Source of the DNA: Paracoccus zeaxanthinifaciens ATCC 21588
GTDB taxonomy: Bacteria; Pseudomonadota; Alphaproteobacteria; Rhodobacterales; Rhodobacteraceae
Length of the DNA stretch: 62,687 bases
Assembly (NCBI RefSeq): GCF_000420145.1
Contig: NZ_ATUJ01000017.1
Location: 1 to 62,687 of the forward strand
Direction of reading: 5' to 3'
Shown here piece by piece: positions 43,751-52,933 of this stretch (positions within the stretch are counted from its first letter, which is position 1; every line of letters starts with the position of its first letter). A model generated the notes under the pieces. That model was not told where the DNA came from and did not search any database. It saw only the letters and a list, made by a program, of their open reading frames with translations. The translations under genes and the position numbers were made by a program.

Positions 43751-44440
43751 ATGAGCGAGAACAAGACGACCCTGACCGACGCGGTCCACGACCTGCTGAA
43801 GAAGGCGATCATCGAGCAGGCGCTGAAACCCGGGATGCGCCTGCCCGAGGATACGGTGGGCGAACAGTTCGGCGTGTCCCGCACCATCGTGCGCCACGCC
43901 TTCGTGCGGCTGGAACACGAGGGGCTGATCGCGACCCGGCGCAATCGCGGTGCCTTCGTCGCGGAACCCACGCGGGACGAGGCGCAGAACGTCTTCGAGG
44001 TGCGCCGCTGCCTGGAAAGCGACGTGATCCGCCTGTTGTGCAAACGGATGCCCGAAAGCGGCTATGACCGGCTGGAATCGCATGTGCGGCACGAACAGGC
44101 CGTGCGCGGCAAGGACGGTCCCGTCGCGATCCGCCTTGCGGGCGAGTTCCATATCCTGCTGGCCGAACTGACCGGCAACCCCGTGCTGGCACGCTATGTC
44201 GCCGAGGTCGTGCTGCGCTGCTCGCTGATCCTGTCGCTCTATGCGCGCAGCCATTCATCGGATTGCGCGGTGGACGAACATTCCCAGATCATCGAGGCGA
44301 TCCGCAGCGGCGATGCCGCCGCCGCCATCGCGATCATGGAACATCACCTGGGCGCGGTCGCGGATCGTGCGGCACTGGTGAACCCGCAGGATAGTATCCA
44401 ATCCATCCTCTCACATTACGGCAAGGAACTCGCCCCATGA
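43751..44440 (+). CDS. GntR-family regulator with FCD domain
   Basis: The 229-residue protein has the GntR winged helix (GMRLPEDTVGEQFGVSRTIVRHAFVRL, read in two parts) followed by an FCD domain with EVRRCLESDVIRL, AGEFHILLAELTGNP (metal-binding Asp/His type) and DEHSQIIEAIRSGDA. It is divergent from the ABC-amidohydrolase operon and overlaps the flavin-reductase gene downstream, so it probably controls both in response to a small organic acid. Confidence 0.9.
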   Translation: MSENKTTLTDAVHDLLKKAIIEQALKPGMRLPEDTVGEQFGVSRTIVRHAFVRLEHEGLIATRRNRGAFVAEPTRDEAQNVFEVRRCLESDVIRLLCKRMPESGYDRLESHVRHEQAVRGKDGPVAIRLAGEFHILLAELTGNPVLARYVAEVVLRCSLILSLYARSHSSDCAVDEHSQIIEAIRSGDAAAAIAIMEHHLGAVADRAALVNPQDSIQSILSHYGKELAP

Positions 44441-45090
44441 CGCAGAAGACCGGCTATCACGCCTTCGATTTCGCGGAACTGACTGCGCGAGAGGCCTACA
44501 AGGTGATGATCGGGACCATCGTGCCGCGCCCGATCGCGTGGGTGACGACGATCTCGACCGACGGTGTGGTGAATGCGGCGCCCTACAGCTTCTTCAACTG
44601 CCTGTCCGCCGATCCCCCGATCCTGGCACTGGGCGTCGAGAACAAGCCCGACAAGAGCCTGAAGGACACGGCCGAGAACATCCGCATGACGGATTGCTTC
44701 ACCGTCAACATCGTGGACCGCGCCAATGCCGAGGCGATGGCCGTCACCGCCGCGGGCTTCGCGCCGGGCGTGGATGAACTGGAAATGGCGGGCCTGACCG
44801 CCGTTCCGGGCGAAAGCGTGGCCTGCCCCCGCATCGCCGAGGCACCGGTGGCCTTCGAATGCGAACGGTATCTGGGCATCGCCGTCAGCGCATCGCGAGA
44901 GATCATCCTGGGCCGCATCCTGCGCGCCCATATCCGCGAGGACATCATCGACCCCGCGACGCATTATTCCGATCATGCGAAGCTGGATGCCCTGGGCCGG
45001 ATGGGTGGCAACGGCTATGCCGGGACGCTGGATTATTTCGATCTGCCGACCCCCTCGGCCGAGACCGTTCTGGCCGCGCGGGGCGTCTGA
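44437..45090 (+). CDS. Flavin reductase-like FMN-binding split-barrel protein
   Basis: The 217-residue protein belongs to the flavin reductase/DIM6-NTAB family of FMN-binding split barrels: GTIVPRPIAWVTTISTDGVVN near residue 28, NAAPYSFFNCLSADPP and KDTAENIRMTDCFTVNIV are typical. Members reduce or bind flavin for a partner monooxygenase, though no monooxygenase is present here. The ATG overlaps the GntR stop, and an intrinsic terminator follows at 45127, so GntR and this gene form a two-gene unit. Confidence 0.85.
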   Translation: MTQKTGYHAFDFAELTAREAYKVMIGTIVPRPIAWVTTISTDGVVNAAPYSFFNCLSADPPILALGVENKPDKSLKDTAENIRMTDCFTVNIVDRANAEAMAVTAAGFAPGVDELEMAGLTAVPGESVACPRIAEAPVAFECERYLGIAVSASREIILGRILRAHIREDIIDPATHYSDHAKLDALGRMGGNGYAGTLDYFDLPTPSAETVLAARGV

Positions 45091-45126
45091 GCCGGTTCTT
45101 TGACGCGCTGCTGTTTCCATCGTTAT

Positions 45127-45158
45127 GCCTGCACCGGCCAATGCCGGTGCAGGCTTTT
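45127..45158 (+). terminator. Intrinsic terminator after the GntR-flavin reductase unit
   Basis: A perfect 12-base-pair stem (arms 45127-45138 and 45143-45154, loop CAAT) is followed by TTTT at 45155-45158. It terminates the rightward transcript, and its stem may also stop the leftward RTX transcript that ends at 45167, although no T run follows on that side. Confidence 0.85.
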
Positions 45159-45166
45159 CATTGGCC

Positions 45167-48100
45167 TCAGGCGCGGACCAGCGGCTTCTGGTTCTTCAGG
45201 TGGCGCATCGCCAGCTTGCGACCCATGCGACCGGACAGAAGCTGGCGGGCAGGGGGCATTTCCCGGCCTTCCTCGAACAGTTCGGGGAACAGGGTCAGCA
45301 TCTCCAGCCGGGCCTGGGGCGATACGGCCTTCAGCGCCTGCGCACCGGTATAGAGGCTTTCGGATTCCGCGCCATTCGCCAGCACGATCTCGTGGCGGTC
45401 GAACATGAAGTGGACATATTCCACATCCGCTAGGTCGGTCGCGATGTCGATGCCGTCCAGCATCAGCAGCTGCTTGGCGGCAACCAGCACCTCATCCGCA
45501 TCGAACATCCGCTTGGCGATGTTCGACCGCACGAGGATCCGGTGCTGGGGCGAGACGACCAGGTCCGTCGCGGGGACGTTCTGGCCCAACGCGCCGGCCT
45601 TGATGCGGATCGGACGCAGGTTCGCGAAGGCCGCCAGATCGGTTGCCTCAAGCTTGCGGCCACCGATCCACTGCAGCGGACGCAGACCACGGTCCTTGGT
45701 CTGGATCAGGTCGCCGACGCGCAGGTCCTGGACCTCGACCTCGCCACGGGCGGTGCGGATCAGCGTGCCCGCCGCGAAGCAGATGACGCCGGTGTTCTCC
45801 AGCCCCAGCTGATCCCCCGTGACCCCGGTCAGGACGGTGCCGCCGACATTGTCCAGCACGCCGTCCGCGATATCCGCGCGCAGCCATTGCAGCGCCGAGC
45901 TGTATTGCGGATTGCCCGGCGTCGCGTTCCACGTGGCCAAGGTGGCATCGTTGTAGAACGCCGCAAGGTTGATGAAATCGTTGTTCGTCGGATCGCCATC
46001 GTCCGCGTTGTCGGCGTTGAAGTCGGTGATGACATCGGCCGAGCTGCCATCCAGGATGAACGTATCCGCGCCATCGCCACCGGTCAGCGTGTCGTTGCCC
46101 GCGCCCCCCTGCAGCGTGTCGTTGCCGGCACCGCCAAGAAGGGTGTCGTTCCCTGCACCGCCGTCCAGCAGATCGTTCCCCGCGCCGCCATCCAGCACGT
46201 TCGCGGCGGCGTTGCCGGTCAGCGTGTCGTCCTGCGAAGAGCCGGTCACGTTCTCGAAGTTGCTGAACGTGTCGCCCTGCGCATCGCCGCCCGTGGCGGT
46301 GTTGGTCGCCAGGTTGACCGTGACGCCTGCCGCCGATCCCGCATAGGACAGCGTGTCGGTGCCCGCGCCGCCATCCAGCGTGTCCGCGCCCGCGCCGCCA
46401 TTGACGGTATCGTTGCCCGCCCCGCCCGATATGACGTTCGCGCCCGAATTGCCCGTCAGGCTGTCATTCTGGGCCGAACCCGTCAGGTTCTCGAAGTTGC
46501 TGATCGTGTCGCCTTGTGCATCGCCACCCGAAGCGGTGTTGTTCGCGATGTCCACGGTGACGCCTGCGGCGGATCCCGCATAGCTCAGCGTGTCGGTGCC
46601 CGCGCCACCGTCCAGCACGTCGGCACCGGTGCCGCCCTCGACGATGTCGTCGCCGGTACCACCCTCGATGGTGTCGTTCCCCGCGCCGCCCGACAGCGTG
46701 TCATTGCCGCCCAGACCCTGCAGGAGGTTCGCCTGAGAGTTGCCGGTGATGGCGTTGGTGCCGGCATTGCCGCGGACGTTCTCGAAGTTGAGGAAGTCGG
46801 TCTGCCACCCGCCGATCGCGGTCGCCGGACCGGTATCGTTCAGCGTGACCCCGATATTCTCGTTGTTCAGCGCCGCCGAATCCAGCGCGATGGTGTCGAT
46901 GCCCGCACCGCCGTCGATGGTGTCGATGGGCCCGCCCGCCGGGAAGTACCCAAGCTCGGCGGTGTCGTTGCCGCCTTCCAGCTGGACGTTGTCGACGCCT
47001 GCGGTGCCCGCAGTGCTGGGTCCGCCGACCCAGAAGTCGTCACCCTCGCCGCCGAAGACGGTGTTCGTCCCGGTGCCGCCGAACAGCGTGTCGTTCCCGG
47101 CCCCGCCAAGAAGCGTGTCGTTGCCTGCACCGCCATCCAGCGAATCGTTGCCGTCGCCACCCGTCAGGGTGTCGTTGCCGTCACCGCCCGACAGCGTGTC
47201 GTTGCCCGCGCCGCCATCCAGCGCGTTCGCGGCGGCGTTGCCGGTCAGCGTGTCGTTCTGCGAAGACCCGGTCAGGTTCTCGAAGTTGCTGATCGTGTCG
47301 CCCTGGGCATCGCCGCCCGTCGCGGTGTTGGTCGCCAGGTTGACGGCGACACCCGCAGCCGATCCCGCATAGGACAGCGTGTCGGTGCCAGCGCCGCCGT
47401 CCAGCGTGTCGGCACCTGCGCCGCCATTGATCGTGTCGTTGCCTGCCCCGCCCGAGATGACGTTCGCGCCCGCACTGCCCGTCAGGTTGTCGTTCAGGCC
47501 CGAGCCGGTCAGGTTCTCGAAATTGCTGATCGTGTCGCCCTGGGCATCTCCGCCCGACGCGGTGTTGGTCCCGATGTTCACGGTCACGCCCGCGGCCGAT
47601 CCCGCATAGGTCAGCGTATCGGTGCCCGCGCCGCCATCCAGCACGTCGGCACCGGTGCCACCCTCGACGATGTCGTCGCCGGTGCCGCCTTCAATCGTGT
47701 CGTTCCCCGCACCGCCAGACAGCGTGTCGTTGCCGCCCAGGCCCTGCAGAAGGTTCGCCTGAGAGTTGCCGGTGATGGCGTTGGTCCCGGCGTTGCCGCG
47801 GACGTTCTCGAAGTTGAGGAAGTTGGTTTGCCATCCGCCAATGGGGGTAGCAGCGCCAGAGTCGTTCAGCGTAATTCCGATGTTCGCGGTGTTCAGCGCA
47901 GCCGAATCGAACGCGATGGTATCGATGCCCGCACCGCCGTCGATGGTATCCGTGGGACCGCCCGACGGGAAGTATCCAAGCTCGGCGGTGTCGTTGCCGC
48001 CTTCCAGCTGCACGTTGTCGACGCCTGAGGTACCCGCAGTGCTGGGGCCGCCAACCCAGAAGTCGTCACCCTCGCCGCCGAACACGGTATTCGTCCCCGT

Positions 48101-48895
48101 GCCGCCGAACAGTGTATCGTTGCCATCGCCGCCATAGATCGTGTCGTTGCCTGCACCGCCATCAAGCGAGTCGTTGCCGATCCCGCCATAGATCACGTCG
48201 TTGCCGTCATCACCCCGGACGGTATCCGCACCCGCCCCGCCGAAGATGGTGTCGTTGCCACCCCCCCCGTTGATCGAGTCGTTGCCCTCGCGACCGTCGA
48301 TATAGTTCGCATTGTTGTCGATCACCGGAGCGGTCGAATTGCTGTTCACCCGGTCGGCATAGCCGACACCCATGGTGTCGTTGCCCGTGGTGCCTTCGAT
48401 CACGGGCTTATAGGCACCCGCAACCCTGTCGGAAGCGAGGCCATTGTCGTCGAGGAATACCGTGCTCAGCTGTACCGACTGGATAGGCTTCAGCTCGAGC
48501 GCGTCTTGGCTGGCGGTCTGCGACAGGCCACCCACCATATAGGTGTTGCCCGCCGTATCCTGAGCGATACCGACGACGATCGAGGCCGACGTGGTGCCAT
48601 CCGCGTAGGTCAGCACCGCGTTCATGAACACGACCCCGTCGAAGGTCTGCGGCGCACCACCGTTTATCGAGAACTGGTCGGTGCTGCCTGCGTTGTCATA
48701 GCCTGTGGAACTGCCACCATTTGAGAATCCCGTTCCCCCCGGAGAAAAGGTCTGGATCTGGTTGTAGAGCGGGTTCGTGGAACTGCCGAAGCTCTGGTTG
48801 ACCAGCGCGGCCGCGTTGTCCACCCGCACAGTGCTGTCGTTGGTATCCAGATCGGCGAAGGTTCCAAGGCTGAACACGTTGAACGTCGTGGGCAT
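45167..48895 (-). CDS. RTX calcium-binding repeat protein with C-terminal Hint domain
   Basis: This 1242-residue acidic protein has four parts. Residues 1-170 form an N-terminal domain I do not recognise. About 170-1000 is dominated by RTX nonapeptides (GGxGxDxLx, for example [11 protein letters not shown]), interrupted by spacer modules such as FNLE-like [18 protein letters not shown] capping [15 protein letters not shown] lies near 960. From about 1035 a Hint (hedgehog/intein-type) domain starts with [15 protein letters not shown] and has SPQHRIL as its block-B His. No N-terminal signal peptide is seen; type I secretion is usual for RTX proteins, but no exporter is adjacent. Residues 240-581 are duplicated as 582-907. 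AAGGGA precedes the ATG. Confidence 0.92.
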   Translation of the reverse strand: MPTTFNVFSLGTFADLDTNDSTVRVDNAAALVNQSFGSSTNPLYNQIQTFSPGGTGFSNGGSSTGYDNAGSTDQFSINGGAPQTFDGVVFMNAVLTYADGTTSASIVVGIAQDTAGNTYMVGGLSQTASQDALELKPIQSVQLSTVFLDDNGLASDRVAGAYKPVIEGTTGNDTMGVGYADRVNSNSTAPVIDNNANYIDGREGNDSINGGGGNDTIFGGAGADTVRGDDGNDVIYGGIGNDSLDGGAGNDTIYGGDGNDTLFGGTGTNTVFGGEGDDFWVGGPSTAGTSGVDNVQLEGGNDTAELGYFPSGGPTDTIDGGAGIDTIAFDSAALNTANIGITLNDSGAATPIGGWQTNFLNFENVRGNAGTNAITGNSQANLLQGLGGNDTLSGGAGNDTIEGGTGDDIVEGGTGADVLDGGAGTDTLTYAGSAAGVTVNIGTNTASGGDAQGDTISNFENLTGSGLNDNLTGSAGANVISGGAGNDTINGGAGADTLDGGAGTDTLSYAGSAAGVAVNLATNTATGGDAQGDTISNFENLTGSSQNDTLTGNAAANALDGGAGNDTLSGGDGNDTLTGGDGNDSLDGGAGNDTLLGGAGNDTLFGGTGTNTVFGGEGDDFWVGGPSTAGTAGVDNVQLEGGNDTAELGYFPAGGPIDTIDGGAGIDTIALDSAALNNENIGVTLNDTGPATAIGGWQTDFLNFENVRGNAGTNAITGNSQANLLQGLGGNDTLSGGAGNDTIEGGTGDDIVEGGTGADVLDGGAGTDTLSYAGSAAGVTVDIANNTASGGDAQGDTISNFENLTGSAQNDSLTGNSGANVISGGAGNDTVNGGAGADTLDGGAGTDTLSYAGSAAGVTVNLATNTATGGDAQGDTFSNFENVTGSSQDDTLTGNAAANVLDGGAGNDLLDGGAGNDTLLGGAGNDTLQGGAGNDTLTGGDGADTFILDGSSADVITDFNADNADDGDPTNNDFINLAAFYNDATLATWNATPGNPQYSSALQWLRADIADGVLDNVGGTVLTGVTGDQLGLENTGVICFAAGTLIRTARGEVEVQDLRVGDLIQTKDRGLRPLQWIGGRKLEATDLAAFANLRPIRIKAGALGQNVPATDLVVSPQHRILVRSNIAKRMFDADEVLVAAKQLLMLDGIDIATDLADVEYVHFMFDRHEIVLANGAESESLYTGAQALKAVSPQARLEMLTLFPELFEEGREMPPARQLLSGRMGRKLAMRHLKNQKPLVRA
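46175..47152 (-). repeat. Internal duplication in the RTX gene, copy 2 (C-terminal)
   Basis: This is the second copy of the 342-residue unit, ending near [13 protein letters not shown]. It differs from copy 1 at scattered residues, for example SGGPTD versus AGGPID and NIGTNTA versus IANNTA. Within each copy a shorter module of about 78 residues beginning [17 protein letters not shown] occurs twice, so the gene grew by nested duplications. Confidence 0.8.
47153..48178 (-). repeat. Internal duplication in the RTX gene, copy 1 (N-terminal)
   Basis: This 1026-base unit codes for about 342 residues from GNDSLDGG through [16 protein letters not shown], the [15 protein letters not shown] spacer and two SYAGSAAGV modules. 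It recurs immediately downstream with an exact 1026-base offset and high DNA similarity (differences mostly at third positions). Boundaries are approximate because the flanking RTX repeats are themselves alike. Confidence 0.8.
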
Positions 48896-49639
48896 TGTCG
48901 ATCCCTTGATCTTTGGGTGTCAAAGCCGTCCCGAAACTTCTCCGGGCCAGTCGGGCATCAGGGCGCATCGCTCTGCTTCGCATCGTCCCGGTCGCGACCT
49001 GTCAGGACGCATTCCTATCGGCCACGGCACCGCCCGGCGCGGGACGCTCAGACCAAGTCAATGGAGATGGAAGAGGGCGGTCGATCCCTTATTACAGAGA
49101 GTGCGCGTGATCATTCCGTCGCCCGCAATCAACCATGGAGGGCCTGCGATGCCATCCGGGCCGAAATGCCCTGGAGGGCGTGGTGTTGCTGCGACGGGTC
49201 CGGGATCTAGAGCAGCGAGACCTCGAAGGCGCGCGAAGGAACCCCGCGAACGGCGCAGGGGATTGATCTTACAACAACATTCACTGGCATAGAATTCTTT
49301 CTGAATTGCTTACAGGCGGTTTGAAGCTCACCGAGCCAAATACACCCTTAACGAATTCTTAACCAATGCGCATCAACTTTATGGCGAATTGTCTGAATTT
49401 TATACAGCGGGGCGATACAAGTATAAAACCCGCGGCCCAACAACCAAGGCAATGTTGCTTGGGTGAGCATGTAATGCCCGATGAATAGAGGTTTTCGCAG
49501 GGCGCCGCAACCGCCCCACGGGCCTGAAAGATCCCCATCGCGATCGAGCCGGAAAAACGTGACGGATCGGTCCGGCCCGCAATGCCATCACCCAAGCCCG
49601 CAAGCGCTGCCGGGTCGGCGGCGCCCTTCGCGGATCGCC
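48896..49639. other. Long AT-richer intergenic region with a CtrA-type site
   Basis: The 744 bases between the RTX gene and the zinc-type dehydrogenase hold no convincing gene; the open frames here lack ribosome-binding sites and normal codon use. About 49260-49480 is clearly AT-richer than the rest of the window. It contains TTAACGAATTCTTAAC at 49348-49363, which fits the CtrA consensus TTAA-N7-TTAAC exactly. The region probably carries the RTX promoter and a long leader. Confidence 0.6.
49348..49363. promoter_or_regulatory. CtrA-type binding site
   Basis: TTAA (49348-49351), seven bases, then TTAAC (49359-49363) match the full alphaproteobacterial CtrA motif, and on the other strand TTAA-N7-TTAA is also present. 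It lies about 450 bases before the RTX start codon. In Rhodobacterales CtrA controls motility, gene transfer agents and some surface factors; control of this RTX gene is an inference. Confidence 0.5.
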
Positions 49640-50752
49640 TCAGGCCCAGGGCGTCACGAGATACTTCTCGCCCGTGCGCATGGCGCGGTAATCCGTCACG
49701 GCTTCCTTGGTCAGCATCTCCTCCAACGAGACGCGGGCCTTGTAGCTGCTGGAGAAGGTCGTCGTCAGGTTGTCCCGAACGCGCTGACGCATCCGCCCCA
49801 TCGTCTCCTGCCCGACCGATTGCAGGAACGGGAACAGCAGCCAGCCCGACAGGGTCCAGCCGAAGCCGTAGGCAGGGGTCAGGACGGTCGGACCGGTATC
49901 AAGGCGACCATAGATGAACATGCGCTTCTGCTGGTTCGAGCCATAGCGCGAATATTCGGACATCTGCTGGACGGCGACGCGTTCCATCGCGCGGAAGGCG
50001 GTATCGACCAGCTTGCCGCCGCCGACCGGATCGAAGCCATAGAACGCGCTCGTGTCGGCAATGGCGGCGGTCAGCTGATCCATGAAGTCGTCGGCCGACG
50101 AGTTCACCACATGCGTGGCACCCAAGCCCTTCAGCAGCTCGACCTGATCCTCCTTGCGGACGATGTTCACGAGGTCGAGCCCGTCCTCCTGGCAGATGCG
50201 GGTCAGCATCTGGCCAAGGTTCGATGCCCCGACGGTGTGCAGGATGGCATTCTGGCCATCGGCCTTGGCATTCTCGACGAAACCGAGCGCGGTCATCGGG
50301 TTCACGAAGGCGCTGGCGCCTTCCTCGGCCGAGTGGTCGCCCAGGGGCAGGCACATGGCGGCATCGGCGATGCAATACTGGCTGTAGGCATTGCCCGGCA
50401 CGCAAGAGACGCGCTGACCGATCAGCGCCTGCGCGGCCTTATCGTCGCCCGCCGCGACGACGGTGCCCGCACCCTCGTTCCCTGCCGGAAGCTTCAGCCC
50501 GTGGCGGGATTTCGACGCCGCGTTCGCCTGCGCGGGCATCTGGGCCACGAACTTGTCGGGGCTGAACTGTGCGTTCTCGATATCCGCGCCGCCGACGAGG
50601 ATGGCAAGATCCGACGGGTTGATCGGCGCCGCCTCCATCCGCACCAGGACCTGGTTGCCGGTCGGATCGGGGAAGGACACCTCTTCGATCGCGACGGTCA
50701 GCGTGCCGTCGGCGTCCAGCGTGGTGAACAGTTGCTTGCCGGTGGTGGCCAT
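49640..50752 (-). CDS. Zinc-type alcohol dehydrogenase/quinone oxidoreductase family protein
   Basis: The 370-residue protein is an MDR-superfamily enzyme: AAPINPSDLAILVGG near residue 45, LPAGNEGAGTVVAAG near 88, and the NAD(P)-binding HTVGASNLGQML near 170. The cysteines and GHE motif of catalytic-zinc alcohol dehydrogenases are absent, so it is of the zinc-independent quinone oxidoreductase kind. The C-terminal part is longer than in typical QOR (about 325 residues). AAGGAGA precedes the ATG. It is alone in its transcription unit; the substrate is unknown. Confidence 0.83.
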   Translation of the reverse strand: MATTGKQLFTTLDADGTLTVAIEEVSFPDPTGNQVLVRMEAAPINPSDLAILVGGADIENAQFSPDKFVAQMPAQANAASKSRHGLKLPAGNEGAGTVVAAGDDKAAQALIGQRVSCVPGNAYSQYCIADAAMCLPLGDHSAEEGASAFVNPMTALGFVENAKADGQNAILHTVGASNLGQMLTRICQEDGLDLVNIVRKEDQVELLKGLGATHVVNSSADDFMDQLTAAIADTSAFYGFDPVGGGKLVDTAFRAMERVAVQQMSEYSRYGSNQQKRMFIYGRLDTGPTVLTPAYGFGWTLSGWLLFPFLQSVGQETMGRMRQRVRDNLTTTFSSSYKARVSLEEMLTKEAVTDYRAMRTGEKYLVTPWA

Positions 50753-51080
50753 GCTCGGATCTCCTTGGTTTTCAGTATCCTTGGAGGCGATATGTAGGTT
50801 CGGTGCGCGGCCGGGGCTAGGGTCGCCGCGTGCGGAACCTGCACGAACGGCGGGAATACGCGGGCCGCTGCCACTTATCCGCCAGACGGGCCATTCCAAT
50901 GCCAACTGCTCTTGCTGAAGCTTCGCCACGATTCCCTGGCGCTGATCTTGCACGAGCACGGCACCCGATTGACCGGTAACGGCTCCCAAAGACCTTCGTC
51001 GCGTCAAGGCCAGCCGCGCGTCGATGCTGCCTCCCGGAGGCCCGCATGTTCCACCTGCCGGACAGCGCTCGACAGGCGGA
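50753..51080. other. Intergenic region without recognisable gene
   Basis: Open frames here, including a minus-strand one with ALVQDQRQGIVAKL-like sequence, are continuations from the dehydrogenase frame with no start signal or similarity that I can name. The stretch may contain the promoters of the divergent dehydrogenase and TRAP units. No hairpin followed by T residues is seen. Confidence 0.4.
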
Positions 51081-51096
51081 ATGGTAACGATATCAT
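51081..51096. promoter_or_regulatory. LacI-type operator upstream of the TRAP operon
   Basis: ATGGTAACGATATCAT is a near-palindrome centred on a CG step, as in LacI/GntR-type operators. It lies 42 bases before the dctQ-like start. Essentially the same sequence occurs at 57597-57612 and a looser version at 55021-55036, all in promoter positions around the adjacent LacI-family gene. Confidence 0.7.
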
Positions 51097-51137
51097 CCAA
51101 CCCGAACGTACGTGCTGTCCTGGGGAGGAGAAGGCCG

Positions 51138-51626
51138 ATGCGACAAGCCATCGAGGCTCTTTGGCGTCTGATCGACGTCGTCATGGCGGTACTGCTGACG
51201 GGCATGATCGCGCTGGTCTTTCTGAACGTCGTCATGCGCTATGGCTTCTCGAGCGGGCTGCGCGTCACGATCGAGCTGTCGCGCCTGTGGTTCGTCTGGG
51301 TGGTGATGCTCGGGGCGGCGGTGGTGCTGCGCCGGGGCGAGCATCTGCAGCTGTCCGAGTTCTCCGAGGCGCTGATGCCCCGTTTCGTTCCCATCCTGCG
51401 CCGGATCTGCTGGGCGATCGTGCTGGTGGCGGTGCTGATGCTGTTCGTCGGGGCGTGGCGGCAGACGCAGGCCAACTGGCACAACATCTCGCAGCTGACG
51501 GGCCTGCCGTCGGGGCTCTTCTACCTGTCCGGCGTCAATTCTGCCGGGCTGATGGCGGCGGTCGCCGTCGTGCGGATCTTCGGACCCGATCGCGGTCCCG
51601 CCGGCACCCACCCCGAGGCACATTGA
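51138..51626 (+). CDS. TRAP transporter small permease (DctQ)
   Basis: The 162-residue protein has four hydrophobic segments and the DctQ features VFLNVVMRYGF near residue 32 and ELSRLWFVWVVMLGAAVVLRRGEH. It is the small membrane subunit of a TRAP transporter that couples solute uptake to a sodium gradient. GGGGAGGAGAAGG precedes ATG 51138. It leads a dctQ-dctM-dctP unit beside sugar-acid genes. Confidence 0.92.
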   Translation: MRQAIEALWRLIDVVMAVLLTGMIALVFLNVVMRYGFSSGLRVTIELSRLWFVWVVMLGAAVVLRRGEHLQLSEFSEALMPRFVPILRRICWAIVLVAVLMLFVGAWRQTQANWHNISQLTGLPSGLFYLSGVNSAGLMAAVAVVRIFGPDRGPAGTHPEAH

Positions 51627-51627
51627 C

Positions 51628-52908
51628 ATGACCCTGATCATCTTCCTTGGCGTCCTGTTCGTCGGTATCCTTGCGGGCCTGCCCGTGGCCTTCGCGCTGC
51701 TGCTGTCGTCGATGGCGCTGATGGTTCAGATGAACCTTTTCAGCGCCGACATCCTTGCGCAATCGCTGATCAACGGGGTGGACAGCTTTCCGCTGCTGGC
51801 GGTTCCCTTCTTCCTGGTCGCGGGCGAGGTCATGTCGCGCGGCGGCCTGTCGACGCGGATCGTCACGCTTGCCATGTCGCTTGTGGGGCACCAACGGGGC
51901 GGGCTGGGATATGTCGCGATCCTGACATCGATCGTCCTGGCGGGGCTGTCGGGATCGGCCGTGGCGGATGCTGCCGCGCTGGTGTCCATCCTCTATCCGA
52001 TGATGCGCAAGGCCGGATACCCGCAGGGGCGCAGCCTCGGGCTGCTTGCTTCGGGTGGGATCATCGCACCGATCATCCCGCCCTCGCTTCCGCTGATCCT
52101 GGTGGGCGTCGCCGGAAACATCTCGATCGCGAAGCTGTTCCTTGCGGGCATCGTGCCGGGGCTGATGATGGCGCTGGTGCTGGTGTCGATCTGGACCGTC
52201 ATCATGCGCGGCGAGGAGATCGAGACCCTGCCCAAGGCCAGTGCCGCGGCCCGCTGGAAGGCCCTGCGCGAGGGGATCTGGGCGCTGCTGCTGCCGGTCA
52301 TCATCATCGGGGGCATCCGTTCGGGCGCCTTCACGCCCACCGAGGCCGCCGTCGTCGCCGCGGTCTATGCCATCTTCATCTCGACCGTGATCTACCGCGA
52401 GATGAGCTTTGCAAGCTTCGTCGAGATCCTGATCCAGGCGGGCAGGGCCACGGCGATGGTGATGTTCCTTGTCGGTGCCGCGATGGTCGCCGCGTGGCTG
52501 ATCACCGTGGCGCAGCTTCCCCAGCAGCTGGCCGCATTGCTGCAACCGCTGATCGACAGCCCGCGCGTCCTGATGCTGGTCATCATGCTTCTGGTCCTGT
52601 CCGTCGGCATGGTGATGGACCTGTCGCCGACGGTCCTGATCCTCGTGCCGCTGCTGATGCCCGTGGTCCGCATGGCCGGCATCGACGAGGTGTATTTCGG
52701 CCTCATGTTCATCCTGAACTGCTCCATCGGGCTGATCACGCCTCCGGTCGGAACGGTCCTGAACGTGGTCTGCGGCGTCGGTCGCGTGCCGATGAGCCAG
52801 GCGGTCAAGGGCGTCGGGCCCTTCATCCTCGGCTATGTCGTGCTGCTGGGGCTGTTCATCCTGTTTCCGCAACTGATCACCGTGCCTGCCAGCTTCATGG
52901 CCGGCTGA
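51628..52908 (+). CDS. TRAP transporter large permease (DctM)
   Basis: The 426-residue protein is very hydrophobic with about twelve membrane segments. VPFFLVAGEVMSRGGLS near residue 58, GLSGSAVADAAALVSILYP, and IAPIIPPSLPLIL are hallmark DctM segments; ITPPVGTVLNVVCGV near the end is also typical. It starts one base after the dctQ stop and provides the ion-coupled translocation path. Confidence 0.94.
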   Translation: MTLIIFLGVLFVGILAGLPVAFALLLSSMALMVQMNLFSADILAQSLINGVDSFPLLAVPFFLVAGEVMSRGGLSTRIVTLAMSLVGHQRGGLGYVAILTSIVLAGLSGSAVADAAALVSILYPMMRKAGYPQGRSLGLLASGGIIAPIIPPSLPLILVGVAGNISIAKLFLAGIVPGLMMALVLVSIWTVIMRGEEIETLPKASAAARWKALREGIWALLLPVIIIGGIRSGAFTPTEAAVVAAVYAIFISTVIYREMSFASFVEILIQAGRATAMVMFLVGAAMVAAWLITVAQLPQQLAALLQPLIDSPRVLMLVIMLLVLSVGMVMDLSPTVLILVPLLMPVVRMAGIDEVYFGLMFILNCSIGLITPPVGTVLNVVCGVGRVPMSQAVKGVGPFILGYVVLLGLFILFPQLITVPASFMAG

Positions 52909-52933
52909 TACCAAATCCTTGAGGGAGGAAATC

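Noticed and set aside
13979..45090. The two dipeptide-type ABC operons as recent duplicates
   Set aside because: Their binding proteins and permeases differ widely in sequence and length and the partner enzymes are unrelated, so they are separate systems.
45542..48028. 828-codon plus-strand open frame opposite the RTX gene
   Set aside because: The repeats of the RTX gene keep the opposite frame open; its sequence is a repetitive mirror without domain features.
46100..48300. Regularly repeated DNA resembling a CRISPR array
   Set aside because: The repeats are 27-base multiples that translate as RTX nonapeptides in frame; there are no unique spacers or cas genes.
49359..49595. 78-codon minus-strand frame in the RTX upstream region
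   Set aside because: No ribosome-binding site, codon use unlike real genes here, and the AT-rich part would be unusual for a coding region in this genome.
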